In this document: positions 10,976-21,946 of the stretch, piece by piece | Layout: the number at the start of each line of letters is the position of its first letter | How positions within the stretch are numbered: the stretch's first letter is position 1 | Origin: Parietaria judaica | Taxonomy: Eukaryota > Streptophyta > Magnoliopsida > Rosales > Urticaceae | DNA: 64,000 bases | Direction of reading: 5' to 3' | NCBI GenBank assembly: GCA_954871525.1 | Contig: OX940865.1 | Location: forward strand, 1,984,001-2,048,000 | Program-made: the position numbers and the translations under genes | The notes under the pieces: generated by a model | Database searches by the model: none | What the model was told of the DNA's origin: nothing | The model's input: only the letters and a program-made list of their open reading frames with translations

Positions 10976-11328
10976 TGTAACGCCCTGGCTGCTCTATCAA
11001 ATCGACGACTGTCCCCACAGGCCAACACGAGTATTTTCAGCGTGCCTTGTCCTCACTTGCACGCTTCCCGAGAAACGTCTCTGGAGGTCACCCATCCAAG
11101 GATTGCTCTCAAGTCAAGCACGCTTTACTTTGGAGTTCCTATGAACAGGCAACCGAAAAGAAGATGCATCTTGTTGACATATGTAGTACCAATCAATTCA
11201 TTTAAGCCTCTTTGATCATACAGTCCCATACATGTATGATCTCTGATAATTGTGCACTCCCATACCTGAACAGTCTTGGGAACATCCCATTAGCACATCC
11301 CCTTGCGCAGGCGATGTGGGACTGCACA
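10976..11328 (-). mobile_element. Solo LTR of a Cassandra-type TRIM with 5S rRNA-like promoter
   Basis: On the minus strand it starts TGTGCAGTCCCACATCGCC (11328) and ends GGGCGTTACA (10976), 353 bp. It contains the reverse complement of GGAGGTCACCCATCC and of a near-match to AAGCACGCTTAACTT, which correspond to the box C and box A parts of plant 5S rRNA. LTRs with a 5S-derived promoter are the hallmark of Cassandra. Flanks CTTA (in GCTTA and ACTTA) match in four of five bases, as expected of a target duplication. No internal region or second LTR is next to it. Confidence 0.82.
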
Positions 11329-11660
11329 ACTTACCCGGTCTTACGCTTGTGGCTCATGGGATTAGTGACTGTCATAGCCTATATCAAATGCCAAGCTATA
11401 ATTATTCATATGATGGTAGTAACAATACTTTAGATATATCAAATTCCAAGCTATAATACTGAGGGCCCAAGCACTCACCAGGAGGAAGACCCCAAAGACG
11501 TCAGATACTGCCAAAACTACCCGGACATTCGTCAGGCTCGCTCGGAAGGTCGTTAGGGTGTTCGCCATACCAAACATCCCAACCACATGAAAGACCTCCA
11601 GAACTACCCTGACCTTTGCCAGGCCACCGGAGGATCGCTAAGAGGTTTGCTAGGCTTCGC
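11329..11660 (+). other. Unassigned stretch with a 54-bp spaced repeat
   Basis: No coding frame I can identify. A block TATATCAAATGCCAAGCTAT occurs twice, near 11381 and 11435, with a 54-bp period. From about 11460 the base composition changes to that of gypsy F1, so this is probably the decayed junction upstream of its gag. Confidence 0.4.
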
Positions 11661-11689
11661 AAGCAACCTCATCTACAATGAGAAAAGAG

Positions 11690-12625
11690 ATTCAATCTAA
11701 CACCTCATCCAATATCAAACGATAATGCAAATGAAGAAATGCTCAACTTCCACCATATGCCAGGATTTTTGCTTAACCTTCACCATAACGGCATTCGGGT
11801 GGTACCAGCGACAATCCAAGGCAAGCATCTACGCATTCAACTAGCTTAAAGACCTCTTCCTTTCCTGCTTTGCCGGTGCAGTAGCCCAAATAAAGGAGAA
11901 ATCCTTCCTATGCTCGATCATACAGAAAAGCGACCAATCTCTTTAAAAGTTCATCAACCTCTTCGTTGAAGAATCTAATAAGGTGAACGACTATATCGAC
12001 AGCGAACCCATCATCGCCGTCATCGTCAGACTATGAACAAGGGAGTTCTTAGTCTCCCTCGTCAAAGATAGGCCAACAACCATGGCCGAACTCATGGCGA
12101 GAGGAGCTTAGCAAATTTCCGGGAAAGAATACCTCGCCAGCAGGACGCCTACGGAGCAAAGGAGCCATCATCGAGGCAGTGACCACTCTTTAGACGAGCC
12201 GAAAGGAAAGAAGAGCCGCACTGACAACAAATATCGAAGGGCGAAGCCGCAAGGAGGCCAAATGACAAAGGGAGAATGCAGTAGCGGTCAAAGGAGATAC
12301 ACTCCATTGACAACCACTATAGACGAAATCTTCGTCATGCACGGCGACAAGTTCAAGGAACCTCGCCCGCTATAAAAGCCAACGAAGGACAAGTTTCGAT
12401 ACTGCCAATTCCATCGTGACTACGGTCACTTGATGTCGCAGTCCTACCAGCAAGGGAATCAAATCAAATACCTGATCGAGGAAGGACAACTCAAGGATTT
12501 TGTCAAGAATCTTGTGGCTTATCACGAAGGTGCGAATGCTAAAGAACCCCCGCTCTTGAAAATGGCGCAATCAACAACCCAGAGCGATGAGGAAAAGCCA
12601 AAGCAAAAAACCCGCTTAACATGAT
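11690..12625 (+). pseudogene. Gypsy F1 gag remnant
   Basis: Frames joined by eye give typical Tat gag phrases: TAFGWYQR (about 11790, compare GTA.RWY in the family), a stretch reading LKDLFLSCFAGAVAQ, then a region around VNDYIDSEP and TREFLVSL-KDRPTTMAELMAR. These match the core of the retrotransposon gag domain. A zinc-knuckle-like CQFHRDYGH follows at about 12400, with the next Cys changed to Ser, then IKYLIEEGQLKDFVK. Several stops and at least one frameshift make it non-functional. The homologous F2 region is 24310-25010. Confidence 0.75.
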
Positions 12626-12759
12626 AGGTAAACTTGATTTGAACTACACCACCACTCCGAGGAGCAGGAACTGGATATTCAGGATAAATAAGATGAGCTT
12701 ATGCGCGAGCAGCAGAGAAAGGGTGTTCTTCAAGCTAGGTAAACTTGATTTGAACTACA

Positions 12760-13330
12760 CCACCACTCTGCGGCGGAAGCTATCACTTTCACTAAAGACG
12801 AGCTCATCGCCAATCATCATCCTTACAACGACGCCATCGCCGTTGAAACATAGATTGCAGACAACCTGGTAAGAAGGATACTCAATGTAATGGAAGCTCA
12901 TCCTACGTGATCTTAAAGACGGCCTTGGACAAGATGAACTTGGGCCCAATCATCGCCAACCCAGTTAGGATGCCATTGTTTGGCTTTGCAGGAGAACGTG
13001 TGGCGATAGAAGGATCGGTCAAGTTATTGAGGACCTTCGAAGAAAAAGATGGACCTAGGATTACTCGTATGGTGAGCAACCTCATCGTCGAAATGACTTC
13101 ATCATACAAAATCTTCATCGGGAGACCCACGCTTCACCAGCTAGAGACCGTGATGTCCACTTATCACCTACTTGTTAAGTTCCCGATGCCAAGCGGAACC
13201 GGAATAATGCGAGGAAGTCAAGTCGAGTAACGTGCTTGTTACGAGAAGGGCATGCGACAAAGTACAACTGCAGCAACGGTTGCCGCCATCAACAAAGGAA
13301 TTGGCAATCTCAGTATCACGAGCAAATGAG
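12760..13330 (+). pseudogene. Gypsy F1 protease remnant
   Basis: The open segment 12907-13230 carries the region downstream of the active site: PLFGFAGERVAIEGSVKL and IFIGRPTLHQLE, as in aspartic proteases of Tat-like gypsy elements. The active site itself, expected just upstream as LIDNGSSAD, is scrambled here. It ends with the RGSQVE segment that all three F copies share. Confidence 0.8.
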
Positions 13331-13339
13331 GCTTGGATA

Positions 13340-14238
13340 GAGCAACTAGGAATCCGATGACCTTACAGTATAAGAGAGATATTCACCATTTTGCGATGCT
13401 ACGAGAAGAACCTAGACCTCGCCAAGAGAATGAGTTGAGCTAAACCAGAAGACTTCACAGACTAGGCCTCGTATAGACGCCTTATCACCAAGATTTTCGC
13501 CCACCTACACATAAATAAGCTGAAGATGTACCTCACCAAGAAAAGGATTAGAAAAAAGAACCAGCCATGGGTCGCTAAGAAGGGAGAAGAAGATGCTAAC
13601 TCAGTCACTGAGCATACCTACGGCGCTAGCACCCATCCAGGTGAAAGAGGAAGAAAGGCGAAGGACGCACCACCTAGCACAATAACTGCCCGTGACGGGC
13701 TCATATGGAAGATGTACATCGAAAGAGCAACACGCGCCGCATGAGCAGGAACATGAATCATCATAACCACCCCTCAAGGAGAAAATTTGAAGTACAATAT
13801 AAAATTCGAGTTTACAGTCTCGAATGACGAAGTTGGGTATGTAGTGCTACTCGGCGACTTGAACCTTGCTGAAAGGCTTGGCATGAAGAATTTATAGGTA
13901 CGGTGCATCTCGCAGGCGATCACAAACAAGATGAATGAAGGACTTTAGATGAAGTAGATAGCATGCTGACACAGCTCCTGGAAGGTCTGAGTCGCCTCCA
14001 ACCATTGGCACAGTACAAGGTCGTCTGGATTCCTAGAGTTGCCAATGTCAAAGCACCCACCCTAGCCCAAGCATTGATCGGCAGAAATAAGGAAGAGAAG
14101 AAGAAGATCTACGATGAATTACGGGAGGAGAAATCGCCCAACTACGAAGAGATACTCACCATCAACACCAAACGCGTTCCCTCATGGATGACCAACATTG
14201 TTGACTGTATCCGTCAAGGTGAACTGCCACTCTTGTAG
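13340..14238 (+). pseudogene. Gypsy F1 collapsed RT and RNase H remnant
   Basis: After protease, frames give a short block like EIFTILR-YEKNLD and SYRRLITKIFAHL (about 13350-13520). It corresponds to the pre-RT segment and to the RT motif TYQRLVNKMF with the palm between them missing. RNase H follows at about 13690-14075: KFEFTVSNDEVGY, LNLAERLGMKNL and VVWIPRVANVKAPTLAQAL. The usual SDSQ is CISQ. The last part, 14090-14238, reads SWMTNIVDCIRQGELP, which matches the tether after RNase H in Tat pol. It stops there, so integrase is absent. Confidence 0.75.
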
Positions 14239-14650
14239 GTCAACCGGCACATTCTTTTCATTTCATTAAAAGAGCAACAAAATGTGCGAGGCCAAGTATA
14301 CCTAGTAGGCCAACCTCATTTATGAATAAAAATTCTCCTTTGCTAAATACTTTTGAAATTTTCCCCATACTGCAACGCAGATTAAGAAAAAAACTAGGGG
14401 GTTCCACGGTATATATCCATCCTTCTAAAAAAAATGGCTACGCGCCAAACACCCTAGCTAGGTCCGAATATGACCGCATAAACCCTCGTTAGGTCCCGAT
14501 ACGACTACACACAAACTGGCTACGCTCCAGCCAAAGACCCTCATCAGGTCCCAATGCGGCCACACACACCCTCGCCATGTCCAAATACGGATACACACTA
14601 TTTTCAGGTTACAAGAGGGGTGACGACCCAACAATCGCAACAGAATTGCA
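14239..14650 (+). repeat. F1 hypervariable spacer with 31-bp minisatellite
   Basis: It contains a G-tract (AAAAACTAGGGGG, 14386-14401), then four ACCCT-starting units at 14451, 14482, 14537 and 14568, spaced 31, 55 and 31 bp. The 55 is 31 plus a repeated 24-bp TGGCTACGC segment. It ends in the conserved block TTTTCAGGTTACAAG...GGGTGACGACCC (14600-14630). The same place in F2 and F3 holds other minisatellites. Confidence 0.75.
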
Positions 14651-15114
14651 CTCCCAAGACAACCAAGACGCGCCACGATGCACAAACTTGACTAACGACG
14701 AGGTATGAAAAAACCTTAAAGTTGAAATTATATTAAATAGGTAAATGTCATCGACATGTATGCAAAAGAAAAACGTGAAACACGCCGAATAGCAGCAAAG
14801 AGAAAAGAAAAGCAACGCAAAGCCCAAAAAATATCTAGAAAGCATAAAAGGTGAATGAAAGGGATGCTTATATCAAGGAAGCACCAAGTAAAGTGGCTCC
14901 ACGTGGTGAACAGAGTCTGGAGCGCCAAGGACGTCGAGGACCCCAAAAGAAAGAACAAGATGTCCATTCTCTTGAAGATTGACCTCCTAGTAGTTGGCGA
15001 AGCCTGACGAGTACACCTCATCAGAGGCCGCGTGCAATGTCGCCTCCGTCTTAGTCAAACTCGCATCGGCAATAATCTTCATCCTGGGAAAAGAAGAATC
15101 ACCCATAGCGACAT
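14651..15114 (-). pseudogene. F1 antisense ORF, C-terminal part
   Basis: On the minus strand, opposite to F1 pol, this is homologous to 26550-26980 in F2, where the end of a coiled-coil extra ORF lies. Shared landmarks are the CTCCTGAAGATTG-like and AACTCGCATC-like stretches. It is truncated at 15114 by copia B and resumes at 21947. Tat-lineage gypsy elements are known to carry such extra ORFs, some antisense and downstream of pol. Confidence 0.55.
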
Positions 15115-15710
15115 TGTTGGACATATGTGTCCTTAAACAAGATATTTATCCATTTGTAAAAGATTATGAAAAGTCGTTGAATGAAGATGATACTTATTAT
15201 AGTTTCAGGTAGAGTAAAATAGAATGTTTTTGATTCCTTAGTTCATAAAGGATGCAATTATTTTATTATTATCAGAACAGAGTCAATGTGAGGAAGAATT
15301 AATAATCATAATAAATGAACTTAAAATGTCTGTGACCGGATTAACTGGGTGGGAGCCCGTTAATCGTGTAAGGTCATTAATGTGACTAAGTTAAAATCGT
15401 ATTCTGGATTATGTGTGTGTTACACTCACTAGAAGTGCATTAAGTATGAAGCGTCTTCATACTGGACTGGATCTAACTTAAACTCAAGACCGTCACTGAT
15501 AACTTGAAGTTGAGTCACAAAATGATGATCAAATGGATATTAGTTCTATGTCCTGAGTGATCCTGAGTCTGAGCTACTGGCTTGATTGTTCTTTGATTTA
15601 ACCGTTATAGAGCACGATATATTACCGCCGTTCTTAACACTATTATTTTGGGAACATGATAGTCAGTAGTAAGGATAGCTTGATCATAGACATGGGCATC
15701 ACACAACTCT
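15115..15710 (+). repeat. Copy B 5' LTR, truncated and fused to leader
   Basis: It starts TGTTGGACATATGTGTCC and follows the 3' LTR of the same copy for about 596 bp. It then jumps at ACTCTCACAAGGTC into the leader (compare 34221-34232 in copy C). The deletion removes the promoter, the rest of the LTR, the PBS, the GC-rich leader and the large hairpin. Confidence 0.85.
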
Positions 15711-16262
15711 CACAAGGTCTGCTGACCACACCGCGCGCCTCGAGTCACCCTAGAGTGAACACTCCTCTTAAGGAAAGGTTTTCTTGCGGAAGGTTTGACG
15801 CCGTGATAGTTCCAAAATAATACGGTGACGTAGAAATCTTGGAAATGGACCACGAGTCACCCTAGAGTGACAATTCCTTAAGGACGCGTTTTCAAAAGGA
15901 TCCAGAGAACCGAAAATAACGGGTTAAGCTTGCACAAAAGTTGGTACTTCCCGACCGTCTATGGTGATAGTTAATAATCATAGGGAACTGTGGTAGTTCT
16001 TGTTTTGAGAACTAATTATGTTTTATGTTTATGACTAAAACTTAGTTTAACCAAACTACACAGTTGATACCGTGAGTCACCCTAGAGTGACCATGCCTTA
16101 AGGACGGCAACGATGTGTACAGTCGGTTGAATTATCACAAAATAGTTAAAGGGTTTAGTAAACGTTTTCCCAAGAACATGTTTGCATCATGTAACTATTT
16201 CGAACCAATAATTTTACCTAAAACATACTACCTATAATAAAGTTTAATAAGTTTATTTTTCA
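15711..16262 (+). other. Copy B residual leader with three palindromic motifs
   Basis: Motif copies start at 15744, 15856 and 16076. Each has GTCACCCTAGAGTGAC-like arms followed by a CCTTAAGG palindrome. The leader ends with a pyrimidine-rich TTTATTTTTCAATGCCAG that spans the ORF1 start. This could also be an intron acceptor, and in copy C it is the only part of ORF1 that survives. Confidence 0.7.
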
Positions 16263-17068
16263 ATGCCAGTTAAAATGTCTGATCCGATTAACATCCCGGA
16301 TAATGATCAAGAGTTCGTTAATTCTTATTCACCTCTTGAGCAAGAATCTGAAGAGCCATTGACGATATTTGAGAAGGATTTTGAATGGTTCAAATATGAT
16401 GTTGAGTACAATTTACTCACTCACTATTTCAGCCAGTATCATCTCAAAAGTTAGGCCTTTAAGAATGCTATGCTCAAGACATCTCATGATGAAATTGAGA
16501 GACTTTTAATGAAAGTGAATAAAGTAACGGGACTTGTCAGTGAGGCTGTTGCAAAAGATAACAAAAGGAAGACTAAATCGAAAGCCGAACCTGGAAGAAA
16601 AGAAAGACAAGTTGGTCCGTCAGCAATGTGTTTCCAGTGTGGAACAAATAAGAGAGTGAAGGGCCAGCTTAGATGCAGGCTACACCTCAGTTCACCAAAT
16701 GGTAAAACCTTTTCTGAACTATACGTTAAAATTTTATTGGAAGATATTTAATCTCAGATCCATAGATTAAAATTCCATTAACATTGCAAACATTGTTCAA
16801 TACAGAAGTGCTTCTACTAAGATGAAAAATGGACATGGAGCTCTATGCATTGAATGATGGCTCAAACCAAGAGCAAATGGGCATACTATGTGCCGAGAGT
16901 TCTTACGGGCTTGGAGAGGTAATAACTCTTCTGTTAACCCCAAAATTAGTGTTTTATTGGTGAGATTATTCTCGGATCCGATGATTAAAAATCTAACATG
17001 TCTTCTTTTTCTTTTAGGGTGTCGGGAGTTCCTGCGATGGGAGCTTAGTTGCAAACGATAGCGAATAG
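16263..17068 (+). pseudogene. ORF1, decayed copy B
   Basis: Same three-exon layout as 3747-4552. Exon 1 is 16263-16701 (439 bp, identical length), intron 1 is 16702-16805, exon 2 is 16806-16918 and exon 3 starts near 17018. Splice borders GTAAAA/AATACAG and GTAATA/TTTTAG are kept. By eye about 26 of 147 exon 1 residues differ from copy A. It is broken: a stop replaces Arg at residue 64, exon 2 has lost one base near its start, a second-module Cys is a stop (TGA), and CRNC reads CREF. Module 1 cysteines are intact. Confidence 0.8.
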
Positions 17069-17440
17069 TATTCGAGTGTCTTTGGAAACTTGGTTTTAAG
17101 TTTAAATTTGATTTAAGTTTATTGTTATCATTGCTTTTGTTTTCAATAAGACCTCAGTTTATTTGCTTAATATGTTTGTTGCATTGAAGAATTTTGTATC
17201 AATAAAAGTTATTTCTTCTTGAATTATTCGCAATATTCATATAACAATAAACACGTGACATGCTACTTTATTTAAATAGTCTCCAATGATCATAATCTTT
17301 TCAATTCATGAGTAATTGAACATCATTTTTAATCACGATGATTAATAGAAAATGAATCTAAAGATTAACATCATGAAAGAGGTAATTGCCAACAATGTCT
17401 ACTGTCATAAAAGATTGCGGAAAACACGGTCTCAAATCAG
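17069..17440 (+). other. ORF1 3' noncoding stretch
   Basis: AT-rich and homologous to 3480-3746 (minus) in copy A. It contains AATAAA at 17201-17206, about 135 bp after the ORF1 stop, in a context that looks like a plant polyadenylation region. It ends in a block shared by all four family-1 copies just before the linker. Confidence 0.6.
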
Positions 17441-17600
17441 AACCAAATGATACTCAAACGTAGTGGGAGGTTAATTAATATTGACAACACTACAACTAAT
17501 CGCTTTTTGAGTCTCATTAGAAACTCTAGGAATACTCGGACGTAGTGGGAGGTTCTAATAAACGGTTAAACACTATGAGTAAACATAGTTGGTATTTGAC
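17441..17600 (+). other. Copy B pol linker
   Basis: Two ACTCRRACGTAGTGGGAGG phrases (about 17453 and 17535) encode the RRSGR motif in one frame. It corresponds to 36090-36250 in C and to 62930-62770 (minus) in D. Confidence 0.65.
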
Positions 17601-19193
17601 ATAGATGTTACAAATTCTAGTGTTGAAGATCCCACAAGCTACAAGGAAGCTATGGTGGATCTTGATAAGGGAGAATGGCAGGAAGCCATGAACCAAGAAA
17701 TAGAATCAATGAATTCTAATGAAGTCTAGGAACTTGTAGACTTACCTGATGGTTTCAAAAGCATTAGGAATAAGTGGGTATACAAGATAAAGAGAGGAGT
17801 GGACGGTAAGGTTGAAACATTTAAGGCTAGACTAGTGGCAAAGGGTTTTATCCAGAGGGAAGGTATTGATTTCGATGAGACCTTCCCTCCAGTCACTAAG
17901 TATAAGTCCATCCGGATTCTCATGGCCATAGCCTGTAGTCTGGATTACGAGATTTGGCGGATGGACGTCAAAACCGATTTCTTGAACGGGTATATTGACG
18001 AAAACATCTATATGGACCAACCAGAAGAATTCGTGCAACAGGGTCAAGAAGGGAAAGTTTGCAGATTACTCAAGTCCATTTATGGATTGAAGCAAGCTTC
18101 CAGATCCTAGAATCTAAGGTTTGATGAAACCATTAAGACCTATGGATTTATGCAGAACAAAACTGAAGCCTGCATTTATAAACTCAATGATGAGTCCGTG
18201 GAAATTTTTCTTATTCTATACGTCGATGATATCCTTCTCATTGGAAACAGTGTGAAAAGATTATCGGACGTAAAAGCGTGGCTATCTACGCAATTCCAAA
18301 TGAACGATATGGGAGAAGCCAGCTATGTTCTAGGTATCCGTATAATTAGGGATCGCAATAACAGGTTTCTAGCCTATCACAAGTAGCTTACATTGATAAG
18401 GTGCTTGAACGTTTTTCAATGACAAACTCCAAGGGTGGTAATTTACCGACCATGCATGGAGTGTTCCTAAGTAGGAAGTAGTGTCCAACTTCTCCAGACG
18501 AGATGAGGCGGGTACTCTATGCTTCAGCAGTGGGAAGTCAGATATATGTTATGCAGTGTACTAGGCCAGACATCTGTTATGCTGTGGGAATAGTTAGGAG
18601 ATACCAATCCAACCCAGATATGGCTCACTAAACTGTAGTGAAGAACATTCTCCATTACCTTCGGAGAACGAGAGACTATATGTTAGTGTTTTCAGGTTCA
18701 GATCTGAATCCACTAGGGTACACTGATTCAGACTTCATGTCTGACAAGGACGCGAGAAAGTCGACGTCCGGAGCAGTGTACACCCTTGCTGGTGAGCGAT
18801 ATTTTGGAGAAGCGTAAAGCAATCCTGCATCACAGATTCCACAATGGAAGCTGAATATGTGGCTACCTGTGAGGCAGGCAGGGAATCAGTTTGGCTAAAG
18901 AATTTCTACATGGAAGTGGGTGTAGTCCCAGATGTAGATGGGCCACAAACGATGTACTGTGATAACAGTGGCGTTGTGGAAAATTCTAAAGAGCCCAGAG
19001 ACCATAACAAGGCAAAACATATAGAAATGAAATACCATCTCATAAGAGAAATCGTGCGTCGTGGGGACGTACGGGTTGTGAAAATAGCTTCGGAGGACAA
19101 TGTAGCTGATCCATTTATCAAGACGTTGCCAAAGAAAATATTCAGGAGGCATCTGGAAAATATGGGCGTGAAAGACATGGGTCATCTTCTTTA
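17601..19193 (+). pseudogene. Copy B pol: RT and RNase H
   Basis: Copia RT begins with EWQEAMNQEIESM and NKWVYKIKRGVDGKVETFKARLVAKGF (spread over 17670-17850). Motif A MDVKTDFLNGYIDENIYMDQPE is at about 17960-18030 and LKSIYGLKQASRS at about 18070. The catalytic LYVDDILLIG is at about 18218-18245. RNase H shows TMEAEYVATCEAG (18840-18880, catalytic Glu kept), YCDNSG (about 18955), and ends KDMGHLL with TAA at 19191-19193. Stops occur at a few places (W to stop near 17728 and 18108, one after LAYHK at about 18385), and a frameshifted stretch lies between 18385 and 18800. Confidence 0.9.
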
Positions 19194-19199
19194 AGTACA

Positions 19200-19209
19200 A
19201 CAGGGAGAT
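19200..19209 (+). other. Polypurine tract of copy B
   Basis: ACAGGGAGAT directly precedes the 3' LTR, at the place where plus-strand synthesis is primed in LTR retrotransposons. Confidence 0.75.
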
Positions 19210-21946
19210 TGTTGGACATATGTGTCCTTAAACAAGATATTTATCCATTTTTAAAAGATTATGACAAGTCGTTGAATAAAGATGATACTTATTATGTTAA
19301 TCTTATTATAGTTTCTGGTAGAGTAAAATAGAATGTTTGATTACTTAGTTCATAAAGGATGCAATTATGTTATTATTATCACAACCGAGTCAATGTGAGG
19401 AAGAATTAGTAATCATAGTAAATGAACTTGAAATGTCCATGACCTGATTAAATGGGTGGGAGCCCATTAATCGTGTAAGGTCATTAATGTGACTAAGTGA
19501 CAATCCTATTCTGGATTATGTGTGTGTCACACTCACTAGAAGTGCATTAAGTATGAAGCGTCTTCATACTGGACTAGACCTGACTTGAACTCAAGAAGTT
19601 ATCATATAAGACCGTCACTGATAACTTGAAGTTGAGTCACAAAATGATGATCAAATGGATATTAGTTCTAAGTCCTGAGTGATCTTGTGTCTGAGCTACT
19701 GGCTTAATTGTTCTTTGATTTAACCGTTAAAGAGCACGAGATATTACCGCTGTTCCTAACACTATTATTTTGGGAACATGATAGTCAGTCGTAAGGATAG
19801 CTTGAGAGTCATGATGATTCCCTTGGTTTTCAGTGTTGAGAAATGAGAGGTATCCGTGCGCAACTTATGAATCTAAACCATAAGTGGGTTGCTAATAATA
19901 TTACTGACTGAGTCAAGGAGGAAAATGCAATGAGGGGCATTACGGTAAAAACCGCCTGCTCATGTGTGAGTCATCAAGTGAAAGATCAATAACCCAAATT
20001 TGATTGTATCAATAGACACCCTACTGTTATAAGGGAATAATATATATTGTATGACTAAAGAGTGCAGCGTCGGGTCTATAGTTGAATCACTTCGACGTTT
20101 GACGAACAACTAGCAATTCGTTGCAGCTTAAGTGATACGAGTCCATGTTCCCCAGGATAGCTCCATAACAGATGATACTTACGTAATTAAAATACATTCT
20201 GGATAATGTTTAATCATTTGGCTCAACTTATAAAACTGACAGGTCTTTGGCAGACGTCATAGTTTTATCGTCAGCGTGACAAAAGTACCATATTTTGGTA
20301 CACGAAATTAACTGATAAAAATTAAGTTATAATTTATAATTTCCATCAGCACTATGTTTTTGTAAATTGAATTCTAAGTAACTTTGCTTTTTGAACCAAG
20401 TCATTCAGACTTACGGTTTGTGATTTATTGATTTTCTAAGATTATGACTCAGTTCGATAAACTATGAAATTAAATCAAATGTCACGAATTTAAATGATAG
20501 TGTGGCACCTTAACATTTAATGTGTGATATTAAGATCAGGATTTATTGATATAATTTAATTATTTGTATTTAACTATTAATATGTAATTAATAATTAATT
20601 AATAGCTAATAGATTTATATTAATAAATAAAAGTATATATTTATATATATTAAATGTGTAAATTCGAATTAGGGTTTTGGTAAATTAATACCCTAGCTAA
20701 TTCGAATGATGAGAATTGAAGATTCCAAATTTGCGGGATAAGTACCTAATATTTTGGTATTTTAGCAAAATCCTAAAATCAATTTAATCCATTGGATCAG
20801 TTATGATTTGATATCAACCGTTGGATTGAGATAATTGATTTAAACCCTAATTGTAATTTGAAATTGAAAGCTTGGTGACCAAGATTCGGTATTTCAAATT
20901 TGCCTAGTTAATTGTATCTGTTGGATCGGTTTTGAGATTTAATCTTTACCGTCGGATTACAAATTAATTAATGTAATATATATATATATATATATAATAT
21001 TTGAATATATAATAAGGATAGAATTGGAATTAGGGTTTTGTTAAAACCCTAGGATATTTGAATTTATCCGTAATTGATTTGATCTATATGATTGGTTTAA
21101 GGTTTATTTTGAACCGTTGGATCTAGATAATCATTATACAAATTCGAATTTTTTATATTAGTATATATATATAATTCGAATTTAATAATATGATGATAAG
21201 ATTAAATATTTTGATCTTATCATGTATTTATTATTTAATTAAATTACTGATTAATTATATCCATTGGATTTAGATGAGATTGAATCTGGACCATTGGATA
21301 GAAGTAATTAATTAAATTTAATTAAGAGAATTCGAAAAAATGGGAGGGAACATCTCCAAATCGGTTACAGCTTGAGCCTATAAATAGGAGGCTCATTCTA
21401 CACATTTTTCACACCTTTCCCCAGAGCAAAAACTCGAGCTCTCCCTCTCTCTTTAGGGTCTGCGAGTTTTCTGCTTCTTATCTCTCCTCTGGTTCGGCTT
21501 AGGAGATATTTTTCTACGGTAGCTTTAAAAGAACCGTCAGTTAAATTTTGCGACGGAGTCCTGCCGGCGAAGCCCACGCTTAGGTACGAGGAGTCTAGGA
21601 GAATATCCTAGAAGATCATGGGAGTTTCCCTCAGCACTGGCGGAGCCCTGCCCAAGTTCATAACACGCAGCCGGAATCGTCTTAGAGGTACGGGCTTATG
21701 CATTGGGTCAATAAATGCAACCATTTACTGTTTTCTATTTTTTTCTATTTGACTAGATTATTAATAATGATTATGAAATATTAAATTTGATTTATCGGGT
21801 CTTAGCGAAATGGTGATTACCCGATATCCGTGTCGTCGGTACGGTAACAAGTTTTCCTCTTTAAAATAATTTTTTAAATGTTACCGGGACGCCTCGGAGG
21901 CTATTATCGTGGTAATGAAGTCGGGACTGATACCCCGATTCCAACA
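19210..21946 (+). repeat. 3' LTR of copy B
   Basis: Bounded by TGTTGGACATAT and GATTCCAACA, 2737 bp. TATA box GCCTATAAATAGG is near 21377, followed by a CT-rich leader. Relative to other copies it lacks about 30 bp around 19805 (ATCATAGACATGGGCATCAC is missing). Confidence 0.92.

Larger units (their letters stand above)
15115..21946 (+). mobile_element. Copia family 1, copy B
   Basis: 6832 bp, inserted into the antisense ORF of F1. Flanks are GACAT (15110-15114) and CACAT (21947-21951), a 4/5 match to a 5-bp target duplication, and the F1 sequence is colinear across them (compare 26970-27040). Order: truncated 5' LTR fused to the leader, ORF1, 3' noncoding stretch, pol linker, RT and RNase H, purine tract, complete 3' LTR. 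No gag, protease or integrase. Confidence 0.88.

Noticed and set aside
11078..11150. 5S rRNA gene on the minus strand
   Set aside because: Only the internal promoter parts match, the 5S ends are absent, and the sequence lies in an LTR ending TTACA, so it is a Cassandra-type promoter.
14728..15021. 97-codon ORF on the minus strand with hydrophobic stretches, suggesting a membrane protein
   Set aside because: It is out of frame with the antisense ORF it overlaps. The hydrophobic look comes from AT-rich antisense of a Lys-rich frame.
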